From contig JBLINB010000001.1 in NCBI GenBank assembly GCA_047638975.1, positions 50,981-114,980 of the forward strand: a stretch of DNA of 64,000 nt, in the 5' to 3' direction. The DNA comes from JAPKEZ01 sp047638975 (GTDB lineage: Bacteria > Planctomycetota > UBA1135). Positions 50,668 to 59,024 of the stretch are shown piece by piece. The notes under the pieces are model-generated. The model searched no databases and was not told the DNA's origin. It saw only the letters and a list, made by a program, of their open reading frames with translations. How positions within the stretch are numbered: position 1 is the stretch's first letter; every line of letters begins with the position of its first letter. The translations under genes and the position numbers were made by a program.

Positions 50668-53600
50668 ATGGATGCTCTCATCTCATGGTCGCTGCGAAAC
50701 CGCACCGCAGTAATTGTATTAGCACTGGCTCTATCAGCCTGGGGCGCGTTAACCGCCCTGCGTGCTCCCGTCGATGTGTTTCCAGATTTGACGGCCCCCA
50801 CGGTGACGGTAATAACCGAAACCGCCGGCATGAGTTCAACCGAAGTTGAAAGCTTGGTTACTTTTCCGGTTGAGTCTAGCCTAAATGGTGCACCAAATAT
50901 TAGGCGAGTACGCTCGAGCAGTGCTGTTGGCATCTCGATTGTTTACGCCGAGTTTGAATGGGGTACCGACATTTATCGCGCACGCCAAATCGTTTCCGAA
51001 AAGCTACGCTTGATTGCCGGCTCATTACCCGAGCAAACGGGTGAGCCTATTTTGGCGCCTATTTCTTCGGTGATGGGCGAAATCTTGTTCATCGGCCTGA
51101 CGTCGACTATTACTAGCAAAATTGACCTGCGCACTATTGCCGACACCGACTTGCGGCGCAGGCTGTTATCCGTGCCCGGAGTATCTCAGGTAACCGCAAT
51201 CGGTGGCGGAGCCCGCCAGTACCAAGTCTGGTTAGATCCGACACGCCTTGAAACGTATGGCATTGGTGTCACTCAAATTGCAGACGCCATCGCTGCCGCT
51301 AACGAGAATATTCCCGCTGGTTTTATAAACTATGGCGGCAGCGAATATTTAGTGAGTGGCATCGGTCGTTTCGGCAATACTGACGACATCGCTAATCTAA
51401 CTTTAGAGACACGCAATGGTGTGCCCATCCAAATACGTGATTTAGGTTATGTGAAAATTGATTCGCGGCCGTCGCGCGGCACAGCAACGGTGCAGGGTGA
51501 CGAGGCCGTTACTATTGGCATCCAAAAGCAACCTGGCGCCAATACTCTCGAGCTAACCGCCCGCCTTGAACAAGTTTTCGACGAGCTCGAGTTACAGCTA
51601 CCAGACGATGTCGTTTTGCACCGAGATTTGTTTAGACAAGCTGACTTTATTGAAACCGCGCTTAAGAATGTGATGATGGTATTACTCGATGGTGCATGGT
51701 TAGTGGTGCTCATCATTGCCTTCTTTTTACTCAACGCACGCGCCTCGTTCATTACTCTCACTGCGTTGCCACTGTCGCTACTCGGTGCCATGCTAGTACT
51801 TGACGCCCTCGGTGGAACGATCAACACCATGACTTTAGGTGGTATGGCAATCGCAATTGGTGCCTTAGTCGACGACGCGGTTATCGATGTAGAAAACGTA
51901 TTACGTCGTTTACGCGAAAATGCTAGTCGTCCTGCCGAAGAGCAGCTTCCGACACTGCAAGTAGTGCGTGACGCGAGCATCGAAATTCGCTCGTCGATAG
52001 TGTTTGCGACTTTGATCATCATTCTCGTTTTCGTGCCGCTGTTTTTCCTTTCCGGCATCGAAGGACGCCTTCTGCAACCGCTCGGTCTGGCTTACGTTTC
52101 AGCATTAGCCGCCTCATTAGTTGTAGCCGTGACGGTAACTCCAGTTTTATGTTCATTGTTGTTGTCGCGCTCTAAGGCGATCGAGCACCACAAAGATCCA
52201 CGCCACATTGCGTGGTTAAAATCGATTTACACCGCAACACTATTGCCCGTACTACGCCGCCCATCATTGGTAGTGGCGCCTTCCTTGCTGGCACTCGTAA
52301 TCGCAATCGGCGCAGCCTCACAACTCGGCCGCTCATTCTTACCAGAGTTCAACGAAGGAGCATTAACGATTGCCAGTGCCACCCTTCCTGGCACTTCCTT
52401 GGAGCAGAGCCACCAACTCGCATCGCTAGTTGACCAAACCTTGCTTGCGCTACCCGAAGTGATTTCGGTAGCGCGCCGCAGTGGCCGTGCCGAAGCAGAT
52501 GCACATGCCAACGGCGTCGAAGTAAGTGAGTTCGAAGTGCGCTTAAAAATGCAGGAACGTTCGCGCGAACAATTCATGGACGCCCTGCGTAGCGATCTAA
52601 GTATGGTGCCCGGAGTAATCTTTACCATCGGCCAACCTATTTCGCATCGTATCGACGAAATGTTGTCAGGTACTCGCGCAGCAATTGCAATTAAAATATT
52701 TGGTGACGATTTGCAAGAGTTAAAGCGTCTAGCGAATGAGGTAAAAGATTCTATACAGCAAATCGACGGTATAGTCGACTTGGCAGTTGAACAACAATCT
52801 TCGGTTCCGACTCTACAAGTTAAATTCGATCGCAACGCCATGGGACGCTTCGGCGTAGAGTCGCGCGAACTCTCTGCAACTCTACAAGCGGCAGTGCAAG
52901 GCTACCACGCAACCGAGTTACTCGAAGGACGCTATGCCTTTGATGTCGCACTGCGTCTAGACATAGACGATAATGACCCTCTAGAAACACTGCCACGGGT
53001 ACCGGTGCTAGGTGATGGTGTTACGCCGTTAAGTGCGGTGGCGAGCATCACTCGCAACGCTACGCCCAACAAAATTAATCACGAAAATCTACAGCGCAAA
53101 TTGGTGGTGTCATGCAACGTCGCCGGTCGCGATTTAGTGTCGGTGGTCGAAGATATTCGCGCAGTTGTGCAACCGCAATTTGCAGATTTAAGCGGATACC
53201 GTGTTGAATTTGGTGGGCAATTCGAAAGTGCAAACGCTGCGCAAAAACGAATCAGTCTGTTAAGCATCGCGATTATCTTATGCATTGCCTTTTTGTTACG
53301 TACCGCCTTCGGTAGTGCGCGCGACGCGCTACTCATCATGGCTAATTTACCGCTTGCATTAATCGGTGGCGTAGCTGGTGTGTGGCTTAGCGATGGCGTC
53401 CTTTCAGTCGGTTCAATGATCGGTTTCATCACGGTATTCGGCATTGCTACGCGTAACGGAATTTTGCTAGTCTCGCACTTCCAACATTTGCGACTACACG
53501 AAAAGGTCACCGATATACATCAAGCAGTGGTGCGCGGTTCGCGCGAACGCCTGATACCCATCTTGATGACCGCCTTCGCTTCCGGACTTGCGCTAGTACC

Positions 53601-53736
53601 CCTAGCAATGGCCAGCGGCGAGCCAGGTAGTGAAATTCAAGCGCCAATGGCCTGGGTTATTCTGTTTGGACTGATTAGTTCAACACTATTAAACATGTTA
53701 GTCGTCCCAACACTCTATCTACGATTCGCCAAATGA
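50668..53736 (+). CDS. Heavy-metal efflux RND transporter (CzcA/CusA family)
   Basis: The 1022-residue inner-membrane pump has the RND fold: first segment TAVIVLALALSAWGALTALRAPVDVFPDLTAP, two large periplasmic loops and twelve membrane helices. The HME-type motif in helix 4 is AIGALVDDAVIDVENVLRRL, with the paired acidic residues of the proton relay. The metal is not certain: the DDAVIDVEN pattern occurs in several HME subgroups. It starts 2 nt after the adaptor stop and overlaps the outer-membrane gene by 4 nt. Confidence 0.93.
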   Translation: MDALISWSLRNRTAVIVLALALSAWGALTALRAPVDVFPDLTAPTVTVITETAGMSSTEVESLVTFPVESSLNGAPNIRRVRSSSAVGISIVYAEFEWGTDIYRARQIVSEKLRLIAGSLPEQTGEPILAPISSVMGEILFIGLTSTITSKIDLRTIADTDLRRRLLSVPGVSQVTAIGGGARQYQVWLDPTRLETYGIGVTQIADAIAAANENIPAGFINYGGSEYLVSGIGRFGNTDDIANLTLETRNGVPIQIRDLGYVKIDSRPSRGTATVQGDEAVTIGIQKQPGANTLELTARLEQVFDELELQLPDDVVLHRDLFRQADFIETALKNVMMVLLDGAWLVVLIIAFFLLNARASFITLTALPLSLLGAMLVLDALGGTINTMTLGGMAIAIGALVDDAVIDVENVLRRLRENASRPAEEQLPTLQVVRDASIEIRSSIVFATLIIILVFVPLFFLSGIEGRLLQPLGLAYVSALAASLVVAVTVTPVLCSLLLSRSKAIEHHKDPRHIAWLKSIYTATLLPVLRRPSLVVAPSLLALVIAIGAASQLGRSFLPEFNEGALTIASATLPGTSLEQSHQLASLVDQTLLALPEVISVARRSGRAEADAHANGVEVSEFEVRLKMQERSREQFMDALRSDLSMVPGVIFTIGQPISHRIDEMLSGTRAAIAIKIFGDDLQELKRLANEVKDSIQQIDGIVDLAVEQQSSVPTLQVKFDRNAMGRFGVESRELSATLQAAVQGYHATELLEGRYAFDVALRLDIDDNDPLETLPRVPVLGDGVTPLSAVASITRNATPNKINHENLQRKLVVSCNVAGRDLVSVVEDIRAVVQPQFADLSGYRVEFGGQFESANAAQKRISLLSIAIILCIAFLLRTAFGSARDALLIMANLPLALIGGVAGVWLSDGVLSVGSMIGFITVFGIATRNGILLVSHFQHLRLHEKVTDIHQAVVRGSRERLIPILMTAFASGLALVPLAMASGEPGSEIQAPMAWVILFGLISSTLLNMLVVPTLYLRFAK

Positions 53737-54974
53737 AAAAAATCTCATTCATTGTTCTTGCATCAGTAATGGCTGCTTGTGCATCAAGTGATGGTCCTAC
53801 GCCGTTTGCCACTTATGACCCGCCGCCTACTCTAGTCGTCAGTCCACTGGTGATGCCGACCACCCACTGGGGCTCCAAAGAGAAGGTTACGCTAGAAATG
53901 GCATTAACTGCTGCGCGCAACAATTCTCCCGCACTAAAAGCCGCGCAGTTCAGGATTGCTGCGCAACAACATGCGCAACGAGCTGCCGGGCAGTATCCAA
54001 ATTCTGAAGTAACTTTGGGTAATGAAAAGATCGGTCTGTCACAGCCAATAGTCCTTGGTGGCGACTTAGACAGCGAAGAAAAAATCGCCACGGCGCAGCT
54101 AGGGATAGTCGAGGCAGAGTACCAGCAAGCAATATTGCAAGTGGATGCCACACTGCGTGGCGCATTTGCTAGCTTACTGATGCTGCAACTGGCTAATGAC
54201 TATCAAGCGCAACGTTTGGTTTTAGCCGGTCAATCGCTAAGCATCGTGCGTGCGCAAGTCGATGCCGGAGAAATAGCAAATGATGCCACTACTTCATTGC
54301 TACTTGAGCAGGCGTCCTTGCAAGCCCAGCAAGATACTTTATCTGTACAACTTGATGCAGCGCGTCATCAATTAGCCACTCTAGTAGGCGCGGTAAGCAA
54401 CGATTTTATTGCTGTAGGTGAGCTTAATACCATCGTTAAATTGCCAAGACTCGAAGAGCTACTTGCTAACATTGAGCAATTACCAAGTGTGGCGAAAAGT
54501 TTGTCGCAAACACAGGTTGCAAAAATGCAGCGAGATCTTGCTTACGCACAAGCGATTCCTGATTTTAATATTGAGCTGTTTTATACCGCTGACGAGCAAA
54601 TCGAAGCGTCCGTGCTGTTTGAACTACCGCTAAATAGGCAGCGCCGTGAACTACATCGCAGTGCGCAGCAGCAATTATTAGCAGCGCAAAGTGACGCCGA
54701 GTTGAGTGCGCAACAAATGCGCCTAGCACTACAAGAGATGCACTCTCAGCTTAAACGGGCAACCACTGAATATTCGCGCGCGAGCACTATAGTGATTGAT
54801 ACCCTACAGCAACAGCTACTGCTAACAAAATCACGCTTTGAAGCTGGGGATATCAGCCTAGAATCATTAAATAATGCTGAAAGCATGCTGCTAAGGGCAC
54901 AAATTAGCAGCCTTGAGGCATGGCTAAATATGATTCTTGCTTGGCAACGAGTCAGAAGTATAGTTCGCTCTTAG
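53733..54974 (+). CDS. TolC-family outer membrane efflux lipoprotein (CusC/CzcC-like)
   Basis: The 413-residue protein has a lipoprotein signal (MKKISFIVLASVMAAC). Two TolC-type repeats are visible: LEMALTAARNNSPALKAAQFRIAAQQ and a matching C-terminal helical half. It would form the outer-membrane channel for the pump. It overlaps the pump gene by 4 nt and ends the operon. Confidence 0.9.
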   Translation: MKKISFIVLASVMAACASSDGPTPFATYDPPPTLVVSPLVMPTTHWGSKEKVTLEMALTAARNNSPALKAAQFRIAAQQHAQRAAGQYPNSEVTLGNEKIGLSQPIVLGGDLDSEEKIATAQLGIVEAEYQQAILQVDATLRGAFASLLMLQLANDYQAQRLVLAGQSLSIVRAQVDAGEIANDATTSLLLEQASLQAQQDTLSVQLDAARHQLATLVGAVSNDFIAVGELNTIVKLPRLEELLANIEQLPSVAKSLSQTQVAKMQRDLAYAQAIPDFNIELFYTADEQIEASVLFELPLNRQRRELHRSAQQQLLAAQSDAELSAQQMRLALQEMHSQLKRATTEYSRASTIVIDTLQQQLLLTKSRFEAGDISLESLNNAESMLLRAQISSLEAWLNMILAWQRVRSIVRS

Positions 54975-55085
54975 CGGCTGCTCTAAACCCGTTTTATTCT
55001 TGTTGCGTCAGTGAGTGCTTCTGTCAAGCATGCACATATTTGCCCTTAGCTCACCCACGCTTGCGCCATTTATGCGATATAACCA

Positions 55086-55455
55086 TTAGAGGATCGCTTC
55101 CCTCAGCATAGTCCGCAGCATGTCACTCTTCATTAATCACTCCGATAGCCACTATTCGCGCGGCAACCTCAGTGCCCGAATTCACTATCCTACGAACACG
55201 ATTGACGCGCCATTTCCACTCGTCGGATTCATGCACGGATGGCTTGGAACAGCCAGTGATTACGACGCTTTTTGTAATCACCTAGCAAGCTGAGGCTATG
55301 TTGTTTATTCCAACAATACCGAGACCGACCTCTTCGGCACCCCACAAGCAGAAGCAGCAGATACTCAAGCAGGATTGCAATGGGTCGAGGATGAATCTCA
55401 AGATCCGGCCTCTTGGCTTTATGGCATGACCAATAATCAGCCATGGTCGGAGATT
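55086..55455 (+). pseudogene. Decayed fragment of the alpha/beta hydrolase at 56601
   Basis: The stretch matches the first third of the intact gene downstream (for example FMHGW and the later EDESQD-SWLYGMTNNQPW region). The start is lost (ATG to AGG), about 45 bp near the signal peptide is deleted, and a Trp codon is a TGA at 55291-55293. It ends just before the nucleophile elbow, where it joins the ATP-grasp remnant. Confidence 0.9.
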
Positions 55456-55463
55456 AACTTGTA

Positions 55464-55731
55464 ACAGACCCCGTTTTATCTGCTCGCTTGCGCAAAGAGT
55501 CTTCTGAATTGTTTAGAGGGCTGAACGGCGTCGGCTTTGGCCGTTGCGATATTCGTATTGCTAGCGACGGCACACCTTATATGTTAAAAATTAATGCCAA
55601 CTGTGGCATTTACTACCCCGACGATGCGGCCGGAAGCGCAGACTTTATTTTGGCCTGCGATCCAGCCGGACACGTTGGCTTTACACAGCTACTTATTGAC
55701 GCTGCTTTTGCGCGTCACAATTCTCGCAAGT
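55464..55731 (+). pseudogene. 3' remnant of the ATP-grasp ligase gene
   Basis: This segment matches codons of the gene at 47188 from DPVLAARLRRE to its last residue. The reading frame is still open, but the metal-ligand Glu in MLEINANC is Lys (MLKINANC), and the stop codon TAG is TGG. The first two thirds of the gene are absent. The neighbouring charged gene now reads antisense into its 3' end. Confidence 0.9.
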
Positions 55732-56544
55732 GGACTTTTCACCCTCTTTCTTGCCCGCGTTTTTCTTACGCTCAATAAGTTTTGATCGATCTTGGCCTCG
55801 CTCGCCCTGCGGACGTTCGCCGCGAGCCTGATCACTGCCCATCTTTTGCTGCATTCTTTCCTGCACTGCTGCCATTTTTTCGTCAGCTTCAGCACGAGTC
55901 ATTTTCCCAGACTCTACAGCTTCTCCTAAGCGCTCACGGTAAATAGCCATACGTTCTTCACCGCGAGGATTCTTATTACGCTCAGCGCGTGGAGCATTCT
56001 TTTCTGCGTTTTTCTTACGCTCAATAAGTTTTGATCGATCTTGGCCTCGCTCGCCCTGCGGACGTTCGCCGCGAACCTGATCACTGCCCATCTTTTGCTG
56101 CATTCTCTTGTCTGCTGCTGCCCACTTTTCGCCCGCTTCAGCACGAGTCATTTCACCTGACTTTACCGCTTCCCCTAAGCTTTCACGGAGCATAGTCATA
56201 CGTTCGTTACCGCGGGAATCGTTATCGCCATCCTGTTGGCGCTCAGCACGTGGAGCCCTCTTTGTCGAGTCATAAGTTTTGTACATGGCACGCGCTTGCT
56301 CTTCCGTCAAGTCACCTGCGGCAACAGCCTCGCGTAAACGTCGCCCGACTTTTTCATCTTTCTTCGGAGCGGTTTTACGCATAGCCGAAGTCATCGCTTC
56401 AGCTTGTTCTTGGCTAATCTCACCTGACTCAACAGCTGCTCGTAAACTAGCCTGTACCCCGCCATCGCGTTGAGCGTGAATCAAATCAGTCGCTGAGACA
56501 AGGAGAATCAGCGGCAACAGTGTTTTCATTAGTGTTTTCATCAT
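55693..56544 (-). CDS. Secreted charged repeat protein, paralogue 2
   Basis: I started at the ATG 56544 (MMKTLMKTLLPLILLVSA...HAQ), which aligns with the signal peptide of paralogue 1; the protein has 283 residues. It contains four copies of the motif A-V-x-[AS]-G-[ED]-x-T-x-x-[EQ]-A. Two long repeats with 83-residue spacing (REERMAIYRERLGEAVESGKMTRAEAD type) occupy the C-terminal half, each ending in GERGQDRSKLIERKKNA. The last residues (CENCDAQKQRQ) are encoded antisense to the ATP-grasp remnant. The function is unknown. Confidence 0.7.
   Translation of the reverse strand: MMKTLMKTLLPLILLVSATDLIHAQRDGGVQASLRAAVESGEISQEQAEAMTSAMRKTAPKKDEKVGRRLREAVAAGDLTEEQARAMYKTYDSTKRAPRAERQQDGDNDSRGNERMTMLRESLGEAVKSGEMTRAEAGEKWAAADKRMQQKMGSDQVRGERPQGERGQDRSKLIERKKNAEKNAPRAERNKNPRGEERMAIYRERLGEAVESGKMTRAEADEKMAAVQERMQQKMGSDQARGERPQGERGQDRSKLIERKKNAGKKEGEKSTCENCDAQKQRQ
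55757..56173 (-). repeat. 249-bp direct repeat within charged protein gene
   Basis: Two copies of about 168 bp begin at about 55757 and 56006 (offset 249 bp, 83 codons). Each includes GCTCAATAAGTTTTGATCG and the cluster GGACGTTCGCCGCGA. They keep the reading frame, so it is an internal protein duplication. Confidence 0.85.
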
Positions 56545-56588
56545 GCACATATTACCCCTTATATCTGCCATAGTTGCACCGTTTCTGC

Positions 56589-56594
56589 CATAAT
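56589..56594 (+). promoter_or_regulatory. -10 element of hydrolase gene (leaderless spacing)
   Basis: CATAAT lies exactly 6 nt before the ATG at 56601; the overlapping AT-rich run makes the exact hexamer less certain. Confidence 0.5.
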
Positions 56595-56600
56595 AATTAA

Positions 56601-57782
56601 ATGTTCGCTTCTCTCAGTATAGCCCTCAGCCTTTTACTCTTTCAAAATCCGGAAGATTCTGGTGCTTACCAAGTAGCCGTTCAAGACGTCAATCACTCAG
56701 ATAGTCACTACGGGCGTGGCACCATCAGTGCTCGTGTTTACTATCCCACAAACACTAATGACGGGCCATTCCCACTAGTAGCATTCATGCACGGATGGAT
56801 TGAGCCCGCCAGCGATTACGATGATTTTTGTACTCACCTAGCTAGCTGGGGCTACGTTGTTTATTCCAATAATACCGAGACTAGCATATTTGGCACCCTA
56901 CAAGCAGAAGCGGCAGATACTCGAGCGGGATTGCAATGGGTCGAGGACGAATCTCAAGATTCGACATCTTGGCTTTACGGCATGACCAACAATCAACCGT
57001 GGTCTGCTATCGGGCATTCGATGGGTGCCGCAGCCGTGGCCTCCATGTGCAAAATTGACCCCCGTGTAAAGCAAGCGGTTATGTTTGAGCCCTATAAAGG
57101 ATCACTCTTGGGCAACTCAACTAACGCTTTTAACTGGTTTTCAAATTTCAGCGGGCCAGTCTTGGTGATCGGTGGAACCGATGACCTTACAAACAACTGG
57201 TCATCCACAGTTTTCCCTTGGTACAGAACTGCTGACAATTCTTCGAGAAAAATTTGGGCGTTAATCAACGGCGGTGATCACTTCGGCTCAACCGATTCCA
57301 ACATTCATGGCTTATGGGGGTCTGGCTCCCTAAGCTGGAACGACCAACACTTAATCCATCGGCGACTGGCGACGAGTTTTTTACAGGCCGAAATACGCGG
57401 TGATGAAGACTTGCTGCATGACTTGTTTAATACCATCGCTACCGATTTTGAAGCCTCATCTACTGACACTCCAGTGTGGGCTGTCCTTGACCCGAGCAAT
57501 CCGGCGACCATTCAGTTGGGTTCTTTCTCGGCACCCAACAATTATATGCGGATAGCTGGGTCAACAGGTACAGGCTTCACCCAGTCAGCCTTCGGTGACA
57601 TACTGCTCGATATGAGTAACTTCCGGCTTGCCTACGCCAATATAGTCCCTCCAACGGGCCTTTCGCTATCGCAAGTACCCATCAACCCCTCCTTTAGTGG
57701 CTCAACCCTGTATTTCCAGGCTCTGGCGACTGACAGCGGCTTAGGCTCGACCTCTAGCCTAAACGAAGTGTATATCCCATAA
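56601..57782 (+). CDS. Secreted alpha/beta hydrolase (dienelactone/cutinase-like)
   Basis: The 393-residue protein has a short signal peptide (MFASLSIALSLLLFQ). The hydrolase domain has FMHGWIEPASDYDDF, the nucleophile elbow AIGHSMGAAAV and an NGGDHFGS region holding the likely catalytic His; the Asp is probably in VIGGTDDLTNN. It resembles chlorophyllase or polyester-hydrolase-like lipases. A C-terminal module (about 320-393) ends with FSGSTLYFQALATDSGLGSTSSL, like other secreted proteins of this genome. A decayed copy lies at 55086. Confidence 0.87.
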   Translation: MFASLSIALSLLLFQNPEDSGAYQVAVQDVNHSDSHYGRGTISARVYYPTNTNDGPFPLVAFMHGWIEPASDYDDFCTHLASWGYVVYSNNTETSIFGTLQAEAADTRAGLQWVEDESQDSTSWLYGMTNNQPWSAIGHSMGAAAVASMCKIDPRVKQAVMFEPYKGSLLGNSTNAFNWFSNFSGPVLVIGGTDDLTNNWSSTVFPWYRTADNSSRKIWALINGGDHFGSTDSNIHGLWGSGSLSWNDQHLIHRRLATSFLQAEIRGDEDLLHDLFNTIATDFEASSTDTPVWAVLDPSNPATIQLGSFSAPNNYMRIAGSTGTGFTQSAFGDILLDMSNFRLAYANIVPPTGLSLSQVPINPSFSGSTLYFQALATDSGLGSTSSLNEVYIP

Positions 57783-57790
57783 AAAAATAC

Positions 57791-57818
57791 TTGACAGAGC
57801 ATATCAAAGTGATATCAT
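57791..57818 (+). promoter_or_regulatory. Promoter of SPFH gene (leaderless spacing)
   Basis: TTGACA (57791-57796), a 16-nt spacer and TATCAT (57813-57818); the ATG at 57825 follows 6 nt later. This is the best -35 in the window. Confidence 0.7.
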
Positions 57819-57824
57819 GCCGAT

Positions 57825-58805
57825 ATGCAAAACACTCCGTCCAACGAGACTCGCTTCAACCCACTATCGGCATGGGTATGCCTAGCTGCCATAGTCGGCT
57901 CTATCGTTTTACTTACTGTTCTCGCCGTAAACATGGAACCGACAACCGTGGATGCGCCTCCATTTGTCGTCCCAGGCAGCACCTTCGATATCGGTGATCA
58001 TGCTCATGCGGGCGTGGGATACACAAAAACAGGAGGCGGAGAGGAGGCAGTCCCGTTGATTATAGTTTTCGGTGTTATCTTTTTCTTAATACCAGCCCTT
58101 GTCGGTTGCTTCGTCGTTGGGCCCAACCAGTCACGCGTGCTAGTCTTATTCGGTAAATACAGAGGAACGGTCCGCAAGCAAGGTTTTTACTGTACTAACC
58201 CTTTCACCCTTAAACACAAGGTTTCGTTGAAGGCGCATAACATCGCTACGCAAACGATTAAAGTTAACGACCTGCGTGGCAATCCCATTGAGATTGGCGC
58301 CGTTGTCGTTTGGCAAGTTGCAAACACTGCTCAGGCATTGTTTGACGTCGAAGACTACGTAAATTATGTCGACGTACAAATCGAAACAGCATTACGGGCG
58401 GTAGCAGCCCTTCATCCTTATGATGAGCAAGGGAATCAGGTGATTGTTAGCCTACGAGGAGACTCTGAAACCGTCGCCGACGAGTTACAAAGTATGATTG
58501 CCGATCGTTTATCACGCGCTGGCATTCAAGTTCTTGAGGCACGCATCTCGCACTTGGCATACGCGCAAGAAATTGCACACGCTATGTTGCAGGTACAACA
58601 AGCAGACGCCGTTATCGCGGCCAAGAGAAAGATTGTCGAAGGCGCGGTGGGCATGGTTGAACAAGCACTTGCCGACTTATCAAAACGCAATGTTCTCGAG
58701 ATGGACGACGAGCGCAAAGCAACGATGGTCTCTAATTTATTAGTTGTGCTATGCAGTCAAGAAAGCGCAACACCAATCATCAACACCGGATCACTCTACT
58801 CATAA
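57825..58805 (+). CDS. SPFH/Band 7 domain membrane protein
   Basis: The 326-residue protein has two hydrophobic segments (about 12-33 and 75-97), then the SPFH core: VGPNQSRVLVLFGKYRGTVRKQGFY and the segments ETALRAVAALHPYD, LQSMIADRLSRAGIQVLEARISHLAYAQEIAHAMLQ. It should form membrane-bound oligomers. The region between the hydrophobic segments is Gly/His-containing and unusual. It is followed 4 nt later by a small ribbon-helix-helix gene, a pairing seen in other bacteria. Confidence 0.9.
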   Translation: MQNTPSNETRFNPLSAWVCLAAIVGSIVLLTVLAVNMEPTTVDAPPFVVPGSTFDIGDHAHAGVGYTKTGGGEEAVPLIIVFGVIFFLIPALVGCFVVGPNQSRVLVLFGKYRGTVRKQGFYCTNPFTLKHKVSLKAHNIATQTIKVNDLRGNPIEIGAVVVWQVANTAQALFDVEDYVNYVDVQIETALRAVAALHPYDEQGNQVIVSLRGDSETVADELQSMIADRLSRAGIQVLEARISHLAYAQEIAHAMLQVQQADAVIAAKRKIVEGAVGMVEQALADLSKRNVLEMDDERKATMVSNLLVVLCSQESATPIINTGSLYS

Positions 58806-58809
58806 AGCA

Positions 58810-59001
58810 ATGGCACCTTCACCCAAACGTAAATCTTTTCTGCTACGCATGAACGAAGAAGTACTTAACGAAGTGCGTGAATGGTCGACGCAAGATATGC
58901 GTTCGCTTAATGCGCACATCGAATTCTTGCTAAAGGAAGCTCTAAAGAAACGTAAAGGAGCCGAAAAAGAAAAAAAGGATGACGGCCGTATGGCCATATA
59001 A
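58810..59001 (+). CDS. Arc-like ribbon-helix-helix protein
   Basis: The ATG at 58810 gives a 63-residue protein: KSFLLRMNEEVLNEVREWSTQDMRSLNAHIEFLLKEALKKR, which fits the ribbon-helix-helix fold of the Arc/MetJ family, followed by a highly charged tail. It probably binds DNA as a dimer. It starts 4 nt after the SPFH gene and is surely co-transcribed. The role beside SPFH proteins is not known. Confidence 0.82.
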   Translation: MAPSPKRKSFLLRMNEEVLNEVREWSTQDMRSLNAHIEFLLKEALKKRKGAEKEKKDDGRMAI

Positions 59002-59024
59002 AGGTGCTCAGCGGCTGCCCTTTT

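Noticed and set aside
54975..55085. Gene or RNA between the efflux operon and the hydrolase remnant
   Set aside because: I found no convincing frame, hairpin or promoter in this short stretch.
55488..55778. Small ATP-grasp protein gene
   Set aside because: It is only the C-terminal third of the gene at 47188, with the metal ligand mutated and the stop lost; a remnant rather than a gene.
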